DNA from: a virus
DNA length: 20,578 nt
Reading direction: 5' to 3' (one strand)
IMG/VR virus record: IMGVR_UViG_3300043773_001154
Span: 1 to 20,578 of that record
Part shown: one piece after another, positions 1-5,759 of the stretch
Numbering within the stretch: position 1 is the first letter of the stretch
How the letters are laid out: every line of letters begins with the position of its first letter
Notes under the pieces: generated by a model
What the model saw: the letters and a program-made list of their open reading frames with translations, nothing else
Told to the model about the DNA's origin: nothing
Database searches by the model: none
Position numbers and translations under genes: made by a program

Positions 1-672
1 CCCATCAATAGGGGTGAACGTCACAATCATCTTGGCGTTGCGCGTAGCCAGACGGAACCTCAACGTAGCCAGAAGCTCAGGGCCAATTAGGTACTCGTCG
101 CACCATGTACCAATGTTAATCCACTTAGCCTCCCGGCTACCCAACTCCGCACCCTCAAGGATGGTGTCGTTATTTAAGAACTGGGAGTAGGTCTTGAAGA
201 TGATGTGGCTCTTGCTCCCCGGCAGGATGAGGCTCGACTTGCTAAAGCCATTCTTTCGCGTGTAGGAGACATTCTCCTCAGTACCAAGAGTTTTGCGCTT
301 AAGCTCCTCGGGAAGCGCGTCGTATATCGCGGACTGCTGCTGTCTGATGGAAACGTCAGCATTTTGGGCGAAGCACATTATAACGGACCCCTCGTTCTCA
401 ATCGCCGCCTTCACCACCGCATGAGCAGCCCAACTCGTTTTGGACGAACGATTTCCGCCGCTAACAAGAATCTCATTCTTCTTAGCCAGTAGTTCTTCCG
501 CCTCCATCCAATTCGCTAGCTTAAAGCCATACCGATAGGGATCACGCTCAGCGTTCTCAATAGCCTCATGGTAGACACCCCACAGTTGAACCAACTGCTT
601 GGGGTCCATCCGCGCCATCTCCTCCATCGTAGGAGGCGTCAGTATTGGGTGCTGCTTCCAGACTAGGGACAT
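1..672 (-). CDS. terL: Terminase large subunit, N-terminal 224 residues (3' end outside window)
   Basis: DNA-packaging motor ATPase that drives genome translocation into the procapsid at the portal vertex. The visible part is the ATPase domain. The Walker A-type loop SGGNRSSKTS lies at residues 71-80, the Walker B stretch INIGTWCDEYL at about 186-196 with D192-E193 as Mg-binding and catalytic acids, and MIVTFTP at 215-221 fits the coupling motif. The nuclease domain would lie beyond the left edge. The start is the ATG at 672-670. It has no Shine-Dalgarno sequence and overlaps the stop of the upstream mini-gene by 10 bases, so translational coupling is likely. It lies downstream of the TerS-like gene in the usual order. 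Its identity is secure from the motifs; the subfamily, and so the packaging mode, cannot be judged from this part. Confidence 0.93.
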   Translation of the reverse strand, partial: MSLVWKQHPILTPPTMEEMARMDPKQLVQLWGVYHEAIENAERDPYRYGFKLANWMEAEELLAKKNEILVSGGNRSSKTSWAAHAVVKAAIENEGSVIMCFAQNADVSIRQQQSAIYDALPEELKRKTLGTEENVSYTRKNGFSKSSLILPGSKSHIIFKTYSQFLNNDTILEGAELGSREAKWINIGTWCDEYLIGPELLATLRFRLATRNAKMIVTFTPIDG

Positions 673-828
673 ACAGACTTGTGCTTTGTTCTAAAAGACA
701 GCCGAAACCACCAGAAGCCTATGCCAAACCACCAATAGCTAGAGCGATCATAAACCTCTCGCTTAAGAAGCGTGATGCCCAAGTAGGGGCTATCGGCTTT
801 ACAGAACTCAATTTTGACTAGGGACATA
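661..828. repeat. 13-bp direct repeat flanking the 54-aa mini-gene
   Basis: GACTAGGGACATA occurs at 661-673 and again at 816-828. On the minus strand each copy carries the start ATGTCCCTAGTC: the upstream copy starts the 54-aa gene and the downstream copy starts TerL. The TAG within the TerL copy is, in another frame, the stop of the mini-gene. The mini-gene is therefore bracketed by a duplicated start region. Confidence 0.85.
663..827 (-). CDS. 54-aa aromatic-rich, possibly membrane-associated protein between TerS and TerL
   Basis: This short reading frame (54 codons plus stop) exactly fills the gap between the TerS-like and TerL genes. It begins 8 bases after the TerS stop, has a Shine-Dalgarno-like AAGGTGG just upstream of its ATG, and ends inside the TerL start. 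The middle holds an aromatic hydrophobic stretch (SYWWFGIGFWWFRLSF, about residues 29-44) and the C-terminus is basic. It could be a small membrane protein, perhaps lysis-related because lysis genes often neighbour terminase, or a packaging accessory. I recognise no family. It begins MSLV, as TerL does, because both starts lie in copies of the same 13-bp repeat. Position, spacing and ribosome site support coding; the function is unknown. Confidence 0.6.
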   Translation of the reverse strand: MSLVKIEFCKADSPYLGITLLKREVYDRSSYWWFGIGFWWFRLSFRTKHKSVCP

Positions 829-835
829 TACCACC

Positions 836-1435
836 TTAACCCTGATCTCGGGACTCCACCACTCCATCGTCCCCTCCTTCGTCATCGTCGCCGTCCACTT
901 CAATGACGGACTCCACTCGCTCAACAGGGGTCGTGAGTATTGCAATGGTGTCATTCCGTAAAGCCGCCCTAGCCTCCTCAATAGCCTTCATAGCGTCAGC
1001 AAGCGACGGCTTCCCCGTCCTATGCTCCACCACCACCTTCTGCTCCCCAAGAGCCTGCAAACCCTTGTCCACGCTAATGCCATAGCTTAGCGTTAAGTCT
1101 TTAAGCGGCGTCTTCATCAACGCCTCATCATCCTCCATCAACATCTCCGTCTTCTTCGCCACCAACGCCCTCATCCTCTCCGCCATCTCAAAGCCATCTA
1201 ACGCAAGCTCCTTGCGCCTTACCTCCAAAGCACGCTCATGCCGCGCCCTCAAAGCCGATAGTGCCACAAACCCTATACCCGTAGTAGACATCACCTTCGC
1301 ATACGTCTCCCCATTAGCCAGCATATCCAAGGCTAACGCTGCCTCCTTAGGCTTACGCTTCTCAATATAGCGGTGGTTGAGGTTGGCTTGCGCCTCCCCT
1401 ACACTCTCCACAATAGCCTTAGATTTCCTCCCCAT
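836..1435 (-). CDS. terS: Putative terminase small subunit
   Basis: Probable DNA-recognition subunit of the packaging terminase, which binds the packaging site and hands DNA to TerL. The 199-residue protein has a basic N-terminus and a helix-turn-helix-like segment at about residues 30-63 (ALDMLANGETYAKVMSTTGI). A long helical, oligomerisation-type region follows at about 60-105, and the C-terminus is very acidic (DGDDDEGGDD). This layout (HTH, helical core, acidic tail) and the place just upstream of TerL are typical of small terminases, whose sequences are otherwise poorly conserved. The ATG at 1435 is the first start after a long noncoding region and has no clear Shine-Dalgarno site. The call rests on context and architecture, not on a diagnostic motif. 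Confidence 0.68.
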   Translation of the reverse strand: MGRKSKAIVESVGEAQANLNHRYIEKRKPKEAALALDMLANGETYAKVMSTTGIGFVALSALRARHERALEVRRKELALDGFEMAERMRALVAKKTEMLMEDDEALMKTPLKDLTLSYGISVDKGLQALGEQKVVVEHRTGKPSLADAMKAIEEARAALRNDTIAILTTPVERVESVIEVDGDDDEGGDDGVVESRDQG

Positions 1436-1479
1436 GCAAATGTTCTACAGGTGGCATTAGGTAGTGGTCAAGACCTATT

Positions 1480-1579
1480 TGCAAATTTTTTAAAATCCAA
1501 CCATCCCTAAGTGAGACATTCTGTCACACCTTATCTACACACCACTCTGCGGGGGGTAGCCATGTGCAAATTTTTTTAA
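1480..1579. repeat. Repeated TGCAAAT-T-tract element
   Basis: TGCAAATTTTTTAA (1480-1493) recurs as TGCAAATTTTTTTAA (1565-1579). A third TGCAAAT overlaps the TerS start (1435-1441). On the minus strand these read as A-tract plus ATTTGCA upstream of terS, so they could be curved-DNA or regulator sites for the packaging operon. No experimental role is known to me. Confidence 0.5.
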
Positions 1580-1814
1580 GTTGGCTTGTTGACCAATTCC
1601 AAGTTCACACACTAACACACACGCGACCCCCTCCCCCCCCTATTGCAAAGCAATAGCATTGCATTGGTAGGACACTAGGTTGTGCAAACGGAATGCCTCG
1701 CAAACGCCTGTCTCGCGCAAGTGTGCTGCATGGCAAGGTGCTGGCAACGGACAGCCGAGGCGATTGCTGGCAATAGGGTCGCGTTGCAACGGTTTTGCCT
1801 AGGGGGAGAGGATG

Positions 1815-1845
1815 CATTCCACGGCGTGTGTCATTCCACGGCGTG
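1815..1845. repeat. Two 14-bp direct repeats, each with a near-palindromic core
   Basis: CATTCCACGGCGTG is present at 1815-1828 and 1832-1845, a 17-bp period. The core CCACG-G-CGTGG is a perfect inverted repeat around a central G in the second copy and one base short of that in the first. Tandem dyads at under two helical turns resemble operator pairs. They lie about 200 bases before the plus-strand lysis genes. Confidence 0.6.
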
Positions 1846-1996
1846 GCGGTGTCTGTCTGTCTGCTCCACGCGATCCGGCAGCAATCGGGTGGATTGCTTC
1901 CTTCTCTGTTAGCTGACGGGGTGGCTTCCTGTCCCTCTCTCTCTCTCTTAACTAATAGGGGACGGTTCCGGTGCGCGGGCTTCGCGATTTCGAGTG

Positions 1997-2024
1997 TTGA
2001 CACGCTACGGGCTAGGGCTAGGCT
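1997..2024 (+). promoter_or_regulatory. Weak sigma70-like promoter candidate for the lysis-side operon
   Basis: A perfect TTGACA lies at 1997-2002. At a 16-base spacing the -10 position reads TAGGCT (2019-2024), only a partial match to TATAAT, in a stretch of repeated GGGCTA units. It lies 18-45 bases before the transglycosylase ATG, so the position is right, but the poor -10 keeps this tentative. An activator-dependent or phage-specific promoter is equally possible. Confidence 0.3.
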
Positions 2025-2041
2025 TAGGAAAACATAAACAA

Positions 2042-2416
2042 ATGACTGCTTCCCTCGCTCTTCTCTTTTCCGCAATTGTAGCCGTTGAAAGTGGCGGCAA
2101 CCCTAACGCCGTAGGGGATAACGGGAGGGCAGTGGGTCCGGCGCAGATTTGGGAAATTACGGTGCGCGACGTAAACCGGATAGCCGGAACGCGGTATAAC
2201 CTAGCCGATAGGCGCGACTTAACAAAGGCGGCGGATATGTTCCGGATTTATACGGATTTTTACGGTGCGCGGTACGGCTACCCTATTACGGACGAAACCC
2301 GCGCGAGGATTTGGAACGGCGGACCTAATGGACCGCGAAACAAACGCGCTACTGAGCGTTACTGGCAAAAGGTGCGGAAAGCGCACTCCACAATTTCCGC
2401 CTCGGTTGGGCGGTGA
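2042..2416 (+). CDS. Lytic transglycosylase-like cell-wall hydrolase (endolysin candidate)
   Basis: Probable peptidoglycan-cleaving enzyme of the lytic transglycosylase (SLT/lysozyme-like) fold. The 124-residue protein has the catalytic-Glu motif AVESGGNPNAVGDNG (E16), the following VGPAQI segment (31-36) and the WNGGPNG motif at 91-97, all usual in this fold. The N-terminal hydrophobic stretch is the first helix of the domain, not a clear signal peptide, so export would need a holin or similar. I use the ATG at 2042, preceded by AAACATAAACAA. An in-frame GTG at 1994 adds 16 codons rich in Gly-Leu pairs that do not look like protein and would overlap the promoter candidate. It is first in a run of plus-strand genes ending at the 3714 terminator. 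Release of progeny is the likely role; a virion-associated hydrolase is the alternative. Confidence 0.85.
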   Translation: MTASLALLFSAIVAVESGGNPNAVGDNGRAVGPAQIWEITVRDVNRIAGTRYNLADRRDLTKAADMFRIYTDFYGARYGYPITDETRARIWNGGPNGPRNKRATERYWQKVRKAHSTISASVGR

Positions 2417-2444
2417 AACCAAAACCCAAAAAAACACAAAAAAA

Positions 2445-2675
2445 ATGAGCCGACAGATATTCGAAATCGCGTCAGAAATCCGCCGCAATTGGCAACCCGT
2501 GCACGTTGCGGCCCGTCCGTACTTGGAGGCAATGGACCATTTGAACACCGTTCGAGATTCGTTTTATTATGATGATGCCCGGACCATTATTCTCTATTTC
2601 CTAAATAATGCAGGGACGTGGCGCGGTGACGTAGCGCGGCGCGTAAAGGCCGAGTTGCGGGAGGCGGTCAAATGA
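2445..2675 (+). CDS. Conserved phage hypothetical protein (76 aa)
   Basis: A 76-residue soluble protein. The stretch VAARPYLEAMDHL near the middle, YFLNNAGTWRG (51-61) and the basic, helical C-terminus resemble a small family common in tailed phages, with PYLxAM and TWRGxxAR signatures, that has no assigned function. The match is from memory, without a search. The start is the ATG at 2445, set in a long A-rich leader. The frame is open upstream to 2265, but that part lies over the end of the transglycosylase gene and is not supported. The stop overlaps the next start (ATGA at 2672), and the Shine-Dalgarno site for that next gene (GGGAGG) lies in this gene's last codons, so the two are probably coupled. 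Confidence 0.8.
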   Translation: MSRQIFEIASEIRRNWQPVHVAARPYLEAMDHLNTVRDSFYYDDARTIILYFLNNAGTWRGDVARRVKAELREAVK

Positions 2676-3364
2676 AACTCCTTTCCGTAGGAAGTGACGC
2701 TAAGACAAGCAAAGGGGAAGCGTATGGTTGGCGGACGGCTATTCTCTACCTAGCCCCGGCTAAAGTGGCGGGACGGGGCAACCTTTGCCCCAACGCTTCG
2801 TCGGGATGCCTTGCAGCTTGCCTTTATACGGCGGGACGCGGGGCATTCTCGAATGTCCAAAACTCGCGGATCAGTAAGGCGCGTTTCTTCTTCGATGATC
2901 CGGCGGGCTTCCGTTCGCAACTTCTCGCAGAAATCACAGCTTTCATTGCCGATTGCGGGAGTGACGGAGTCACGCCTTGCGTTCGTTTAAACGGCACTTC
3001 TGACATCCCATGGGAGGGCTTGCAAATCATGCAACGTTTCCCCGACGTTCGGTTTTATGACTACACTAAGAACGTGCGCCGTGCGTTGCGCTTCGCCGCT
3101 GGAGAACTCCCGCCAAACTATCATCTGACATTCAGCCGTTCGGAATGCAATGAGCGGGACGCGTTAAGCGTCTTAGAAGCGGGAGGGAATGTCGCCGCCG
3201 TTTTTTCCGGCGACTTACCGCACACTTGGCACGGCTCTCCGGTTGTCAATGGCGACATGAGCGACCTTCGGTTTTTGGACCCTAAGCGTTGCGTAGTGGG
3301 GTTGAAGGCTAAAGGTGCGGCCAAGCGCGACGTTTCGGGATTTGTTCTGTCCGTGAACCCATGA
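2672..3364 (+). CDS. GP88-family protein of unknown function
   Basis: This 230-residue protein matches what I know of the phage/plasmid GP88 family (Pfam Gene product 88). The N-terminal part carries a cysteine signature, NLCPNASSGCLAACLYTAGRG (C39, C46, C50), which could bind metal or an Fe-S cluster. Conserved-looking segments follow: VRLNGTSDI (104-112), FYDYTKN (128-134), HLTFSRSE (151-158) and DMSDLRFLD (195-203). The alternating strand-helix pattern with a Cys triad is reminiscent of a TIM-barrel or radical-SAM-like enzyme, but that is speculation; the family has no established activity. The start is the ATG at 2672, with GGGAGG about 9 bases upstream and a 4-base ATGA overlap with the preceding gene. 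It also overlaps the next gene by ATGA (3361), so it belongs to one transcript. Confidence 0.85.
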   Translation: MKLLSVGSDAKTSKGEAYGWRTAILYLAPAKVAGRGNLCPNASSGCLAACLYTAGRGAFSNVQNSRISKARFFFDDPAGFRSQLLAEITAFIADCGSDGVTPCVRLNGTSDIPWEGLQIMQRFPDVRFYDYTKNVRRALRFAAGELPPNYHLTFSRSECNERDALSVLEAGGNVAAVFSGDLPHTWHGSPVVNGDMSDLRFLDPKRCVVGLKAKGAAKRDVSGFVLSVNP

Positions 3365-3618
3365 AACTACCCTCCATTCACCCGAACGGGACAACCCCGG
3401 AGCGACTCTTTGAAACTTACAAAGCCGCGCACGTTGCCGCGGAGAATGCGATTCAAGCCTTGCGAGAAGTAGAGTTTCACGCTCGAGACTATTATCCGCA
3501 AGGCCCGGAAGCATTTGAGGAAGCTCGGGAGATGATGCGTTCGCAATTGCGCGACCTCTACCGCGTTTCAGAAGAGCTAGCCGCCGTTGCTTATTACGCA
3601 TACGACTTCCGCAAATGA
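3361..3618 (+). CDS. Conserved small helical phage protein (85 aa)
   Basis: An 85-residue mostly helical protein. It opens with IHPNGTTPERLFETY and carries ARDYYPQGPEAFEEA in the middle. This HPNGT...RDYYPQG layout occurs in many tailed-phage hypothetical proteins of this size, often near GP88-like genes, and no function is established. There are no membrane segments, cysteines or catalytic motifs. It starts at the ATGA overlap with the GP88 gene and ends at another ATGA overlap with the 31-aa ORF, so it is probably translated by re-initiation; no Shine-Dalgarno site is seen. Confidence 0.8.
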   Translation: MKLPSIHPNGTTPERLFETYKAAHVAAENAIQALREVEFHARDYYPQGPEAFEEAREMMRSQLRDLYRVSEELAAVAYYAYDFRK

Positions 3619-3710
3619 GCCCCGACGTAATACTAGCCGTTATCCGGTGGTTATCCGGACTAGGGGACAAAGCCCAGCCTAGGCGGCCGAAACGAAGGCG
3701 CAGGAGATAA
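3615..3710 (+). CDS. 31-aa micro-ORF with hydrophobic head and arginine-rich tail
   Basis: A 31-codon frame that starts at the ATGA overlap with the preceding gene and stops four bases before the terminator hairpin. It opens with a short hydrophobic/amphipathic segment (VILAVIRWLSGLG) and ends in a very basic run (RPKRRRRR). The head is too short for a standard transmembrane helix. An amphipathic membrane-active peptide, such as a lysis helper in a cassette that already has a transglycosylase, would fit, but an RNA- or DNA-binding peptide or chance are also possible. The tight overlap and the end just before the terminator are the only support for coding. Confidence 0.45.
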   Translation: MSPDVILAVIRWLSGLGDKAQPRRPKRRRRR

Positions 3711-3713
3711 AGC

Positions 3714-3741
3714 AAGCCCCGGAGCGATCCGGGGCTTTTTT
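3714..3741 (+). terminator. Strong intrinsic terminator
   Basis: A perfect 10-bp stem (AAGCCCCGGA at 3714-3723 with TCCGGGGCTT at 3728-3737) closes on a GCGA (GNRA-type) tetraloop, and the T run extends to 3741. It directly follows the 31-aa ORF and ends the 2042-3710 operon. It separates that operon from the replication genes. Confidence 0.92.
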
Positions 3742-4077
3742 ATGCCCTACGGACTCAGTAGGACATCAGCCGATTAGGGCATGGGCACAGTCAACTTGCG
3801 ATAAAATCGATAGGGCTGAATGCGTTCTGTTGCAAAGCAAATGCATGGAGAAATCTGGAGCCGACCGACCCGGCCGTTTTTCAAGCGGCTCATGCGCGTT
3901 GCCGTAGGTCAATGAAATTTCACAATTACGCCTATATAGGCATAAGGCACTTTTCTGCAAAAACTTTTCGTTTTGAAACCAGATGCCAAATTTTGGAATT
4001 TAGCCCTATATAGGCATAAGGAATTTTTTGGGGATTGTTTTTCGGTTTAGGCTGTGCATGAGTCTGCGGCGAAACAT
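3742..4077. other. Noncoding control region, candidate replication origin
   Basis: No gene is evident. The left part has an 8-bp inverted repeat (ATGCCCTA 3742-3749 with TAGGGCAT 3775-3782), the element TTGCAAAGCAA (3830-3840, also present at 1643-1653) and GAGCCG/CGGCTC arms (3858-3863, 3886-3891). The right part, from about 3910, is AT-rich. It holds two 17-bp repeats with a CCTATATAGG core (3931-3947, 4005-4021), a dyad AAAAC-TTTTC-GTTTT (3960-3974) and CCAAA-T-TTTGG (3986-3996). It lies between an upstream terminator and the first replication-side gene. This suits an early promoter with operators or an origin with iterons; the sequence alone does not separate these. Confidence 0.65.
3930..4021. 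repeat. Two 17-bp iteron-like repeats with a palindromic core
   Basis: CCTATATAGGCATAAGG occurs at 3931-3947 and 4005-4021, 74 bp apart (about seven helical turns). The core CCTATATAGG is a perfect palindrome; in the first copy it extends to 12 bp (GCCTATATAGGC, 3930-3941). The TATATA could serve as a -10 element, but no good -35 lies 17 bases upstream of either copy. Confidence 0.75.
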
Positions 4078-4482
4078 ATGTCATCACAAATATCCTCCTG
4101 CGTCAGATTCATGGAACGTATGCGCGAGCGCGTTGAACAGATGGAGCGCGACGAAGCGAAGCTAAACGCTTCAGCAGACAAACGAATCCGAGCCCCCATT
4201 TTCACGCGAACCCGTATCAGTAGCGGCTTCGGCAAGGGCATGATGAGGCGCGACAAATGGCGCGAAGGAATGCCGCGCATCACGCAGGAGGCTTGTGCTG
4301 TAGTCCATGAATACGCACTAGCTCGCGCCGCAAGTGAGGGCTACGTCGGGCGCAAGAGCTACGGCGAGCGAGCAGGCATCAGCACCGCGACCCTCAACCG
4401 TTGCGCCAATGAAATGATTTCGGGCAAGATTTTTCTTGACCCTGTGGATGGTATTTGGAAAGTGAAACACGTTCAGGGCTAA
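4078..4482 (+). CDS. Putative DNA-binding protein, first gene of the replication block
   Basis: A 134-residue protein starting at the ATG at 4078 in an A-rich context (GAAACATATG). An in-frame GTG at 4054 adds 8 codons and is possible but less likely. The N-terminal third is charged and helical (MERMRERVEQMERDEAKLNA), probably a short coiled coil. The C-terminal part (about 87-130) reads like a winged helix-turn-helix: GRKSYGERAGISTATLNRCA followed by a hydrophobic strand pair ending in GIWKVKH. As first gene after the repeat-bearing region it could be the regulator or initiator that binds the iterons; this is inference from position. I do not recognise a named family. Confidence 0.65.
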   Translation: MSSQISSCVRFMERMRERVEQMERDEAKLNASADKRIRAPIFTRTRISSGFGKGMMRRDKWREGMPRITQEACAVVHEYALARAASEGYVGRKSYGERAGISTATLNRCANEMISGKIFLDPVDGIWKVKHVQG

Positions 4483-4580
4483 CAGGGAAAGACCGCCGTC
4501 CTATCGGACAAGCACACGGGTGCAAGTGGCTCCCATGCGGGGGCTTAGGTGGTTGTCCTGTTGCCAACAAAGAAAGAAAC
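4483..4580 (+). promoter_or_regulatory. Structured leader with GCTCCC/GGGGGC hairpin
   Basis: A 98-base gap with several small stems: GTCC-TATC-GGAC, GCAC-ACGG-GTGC, and a 6-bp stem GCTCCC (4529-4534) / GGGGGC (4539-4544) around ATGC with one U-G pair. Then TTAGGTGG...CCTGTTG follows. A related hairpin with a similar right flank recurs at 6611-6625 ahead of another small gene. It may be a structured RNA leader or processing site. Confidence 0.4.
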
Positions 4581-4778
4581 ATGAGCCTTAACATCGAAGA
4601 CGCTCGCACTATTGTGTTCGAGCTTTCTGAGTACGCAGTGAATCGTTATTGTTTCGTGAATCAAGATGATTACGAAACGATCATGCGCCGCCGCCGGGAA
4701 CTTCTTCAGTTCCTCGACCATCAGCACGAGTTGCTGCATGGTCGCCGCGATCCACTTCTTGACGATCCACACCCATGA
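4581..4778 (+). CDS. Small hypothetical protein (65 aa)
   Basis: A 65-residue acidic and helical protein with no recognised family. The start is the ATG at 4581 after a purine-rich AAAGAAAGAAAC leader. The frame is open upstream but lies in the structured gap. Residues 26-50 are charged (NQDDYETIMRRRRELLQFL), then HQHELLHGRRD, His/Arg-rich near the C-terminus. The stop overlaps the next start by four bases (ATGA at 4775), which supports translation and coupling. It could be a small partner of the downstream winged-helix protein. Confidence 0.62.
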   Translation: MSLNIEDARTIVFELSEYAVNRYCFVNQDDYETIMRRRRELLQFLDHQHELLHGRRDPLLDDPHP

Positions 4779-5029
4779 ACGGCCTCTGGATTCACTCAGA
4801 CATCCTTGAGCGGCAAGACCTATCTCACGCCGAGCGGATGGTATTAGCTTTCATCGCGTCATTCCCAGAAGGCTACTTCGGGAGTGATGGCTATATTGCA
4901 GAGTCTTTGCATATGAACAAGAGAACTGTGGAGCGTGTGGTGTCTTCGCTCTACCGTTCTAATTCCCTAGAAAGAAGGGGAAATTCGCGTTTCTGCGTGT
5001 TAAAAGTACGCAAGAACGCGAGCATATGA
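4775..5029 (+). CDS. Winged helix-turn-helix protein (HTH_36-like)
   Basis: An 84-residue protein that is almost entirely a winged-helix domain. LSHAERMVLAFIASFPEG is the first helix, FGSDGYIAESLHMNKRTVER is the turn and recognition helix, and VVSSLYRSNSLERRG is the last helix and start of the wing. This pattern matches the HTH_36/replication-protein-O N-terminal type, common in phage initiators and regulators. Full-length initiators are much longer, so here it is a stand-alone DNA-binding module, perhaps the origin- or operator-binding factor. ATGA overlap with the preceding gene; 74 noncoding bases follow, without a clear promoter. Confidence 0.78.
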   Translation: MNGLWIHSDILERQDLSHAERMVLAFIASFPEGYFGSDGYIAESLHMNKRTVERVVSSLYRSNSLERRGNSRFCVLKVRKNASI

Positions 5030-5103
5030 TACAGAGATGTAATCAGAATAGGGATAGACCACCAAATAGCTTCATTTTTGTCAGCAACCATAACTAAACG
5101 CAA

Positions 5104-5655
5104 ATGAATAACATCCTGTCAGTTAATCCCGGTGAGTATGTCAAGGGTGCCGTCGTTGCCGATGTGAGCAACGCCAAGGCCATCCAAACCAAGAGCGGAA
5201 AAACGATCTTCAAAGCCACCCTTCGGGATGGTCAGAACGTAGTTGATGCCACCTCTTTCAGCAAAACCTTCGAACACGTCGATGGTAAGCGGGTGCAGTT
5301 TTCTGGCCCCGGCATTAAGCGAGGCGACGACTATAACGGCAAAGCCAACGTAGTCATTGGCGATAAGGTCGTTTTTAAGGCCGTAGGAGAACCGACCCCT
5401 ACCGAGACTGCCCCTCAGCCGGAAGAACCCCGTAAAAGCGATTCTAGGCCCATTCCTGCGCCTTCTAGGGTAGAGGGTGTGACGGTGGGAATGGCTATTA
5501 ATAAGGCAGTTGACACCTTAAACGCTCAGGAACTGGGTGTAACTGAGGAAGCCGTATGGCGTATTGCCTCACGCCTCATCCGTGTGGCGACACGTCTTCA
5601 GGCTGGGGACTTGCACGCTTCTGAAGAGCCAACCAGCGAGGAGGTTCCGTTCTAA
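5104..5655 (+). CDS. Single-stranded DNA-binding-like protein with acidic C-terminal tip
   Basis: A 183-residue protein. Residues 1-95 are strand-rich, with basic and aromatic residues as in an OB fold (KSGKTIFKATLRDGQNVVDA, GKRVQFSGPGIKRG). A Pro/Glu-rich linker follows (about 96-122), then a helical segment (about 125-167). The last residues, SEEPTSEEVPF, reproduce the SSB acidic tip (in E. coli SSB the end is DDDIPF), which recruits host or phage replication and repair proteins. I therefore read it as the phage SSB analogue, although classical SSB lacks the helical segment. Start ATG at 5104 in an A-rich context. The codons for the tip contain GAGGAGG (5638-5644), the Shine-Dalgarno site for the next ORF, whose start overlaps this stop as TAATG. 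Confidence 0.72.
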   Translation: MNNILSVNPGEYVKGAVVADVSNAKAIQTKSGKTIFKATLRDGQNVVDATSFSKTFEHVDGKRVQFSGPGIKRGDDYNGKANVVIGDKVVFKAVGEPTPTETAPQPEEPRKSDSRPIPAPSRVEGVTVGMAINKAVDTLNAQELGVTEEAVWRIASRLIRVATRLQAGDLHASEEPTSEEVPF

Positions 5656-5759
5656 TGAACGACGATGACTATTGCTTCTGGAGCGTGGTGGCTGGTGCGA
5701 TTGTCGGAGCAATCTTCACCGTTGGCATCATCCTCCTAATCGTAGATTTACTATTCTAA
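5655..5759 (+). CDS. 34-aa single-pass membrane microprotein
   Basis: A 34-codon frame with a strong Shine-Dalgarno site (GAGGAGG, 5638-5644) about 10 bases before its ATG. It is linked by TAATG overlaps to both neighbours (5653-5657 and 5757-5761). The N-terminus is acidic (MNDDDYCFW) and residues 10-33 form one long hydrophobic helix (VVAGAIVGAIFTVGIILLIV). The acidic head followed by one transmembrane span fits a small inner-membrane protein. Its place between an SSB-like gene and an exonuclease gene is unusual; it could tether or regulate replication or nuclease proteins, or act against the host. No family is recognised. Confidence 0.68.
   Translation: MNDDDYCFWSVVAGAIVGAIFTVGIILLIVDLLF

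Larger units (their letters stand above)
1436..2041. other. Noncoding region between divergent terminase and lysis operons
   Basis: About 600 bases without a convincing gene. The reading frames that cross it are short, cover homopolymer and dinucleotide runs and have no recognisable protein. It holds three TGCAAAT elements (1435-1441, 1480-1486, 1565-1571), two of them followed by T6-7AA. It also holds a G6 run (1551-1556), a C5-T-C8 tract (1627-1640), the near-palindrome ATTGCAAAGCAAT (1642-1654), a pair of 14-bp repeats (1815-1845), three GTCT units (1851-1862) and seven CT units (1935-1948). It must carry the promoters of both divergent operons and could hold the packaging site next to TerS. 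The last is inference from position only. Confidence 0.75.

Noticed and set aside
1605-2075. Minus-strand open frame of 156 codons across the intergenic region
   Set aside because: Covers the CT and GTCT runs and the C tract, giving low-complexity protein, and overlaps the start of the transglycosylase gene.
2265-2444. N-terminal extension of the 76-aa conserved gene
   Set aside because: It lies in another frame over the transglycosylase gene; the family-like segment begins after the ATG at 2445.
3215-3715. Minus-strand open frame of 166 codons
   Set aside because: Antisense to three overlapped plus genes and would start just before the terminator hairpin, on the wrong side.
5672-5758. N-terminal extension of the RecB-like exonuclease
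   Set aside because: It overlaps the membrane microprotein frame and reads as Cys/His/Trp-rich nonsense; the ATG at 5759 is in TAATG linkage.
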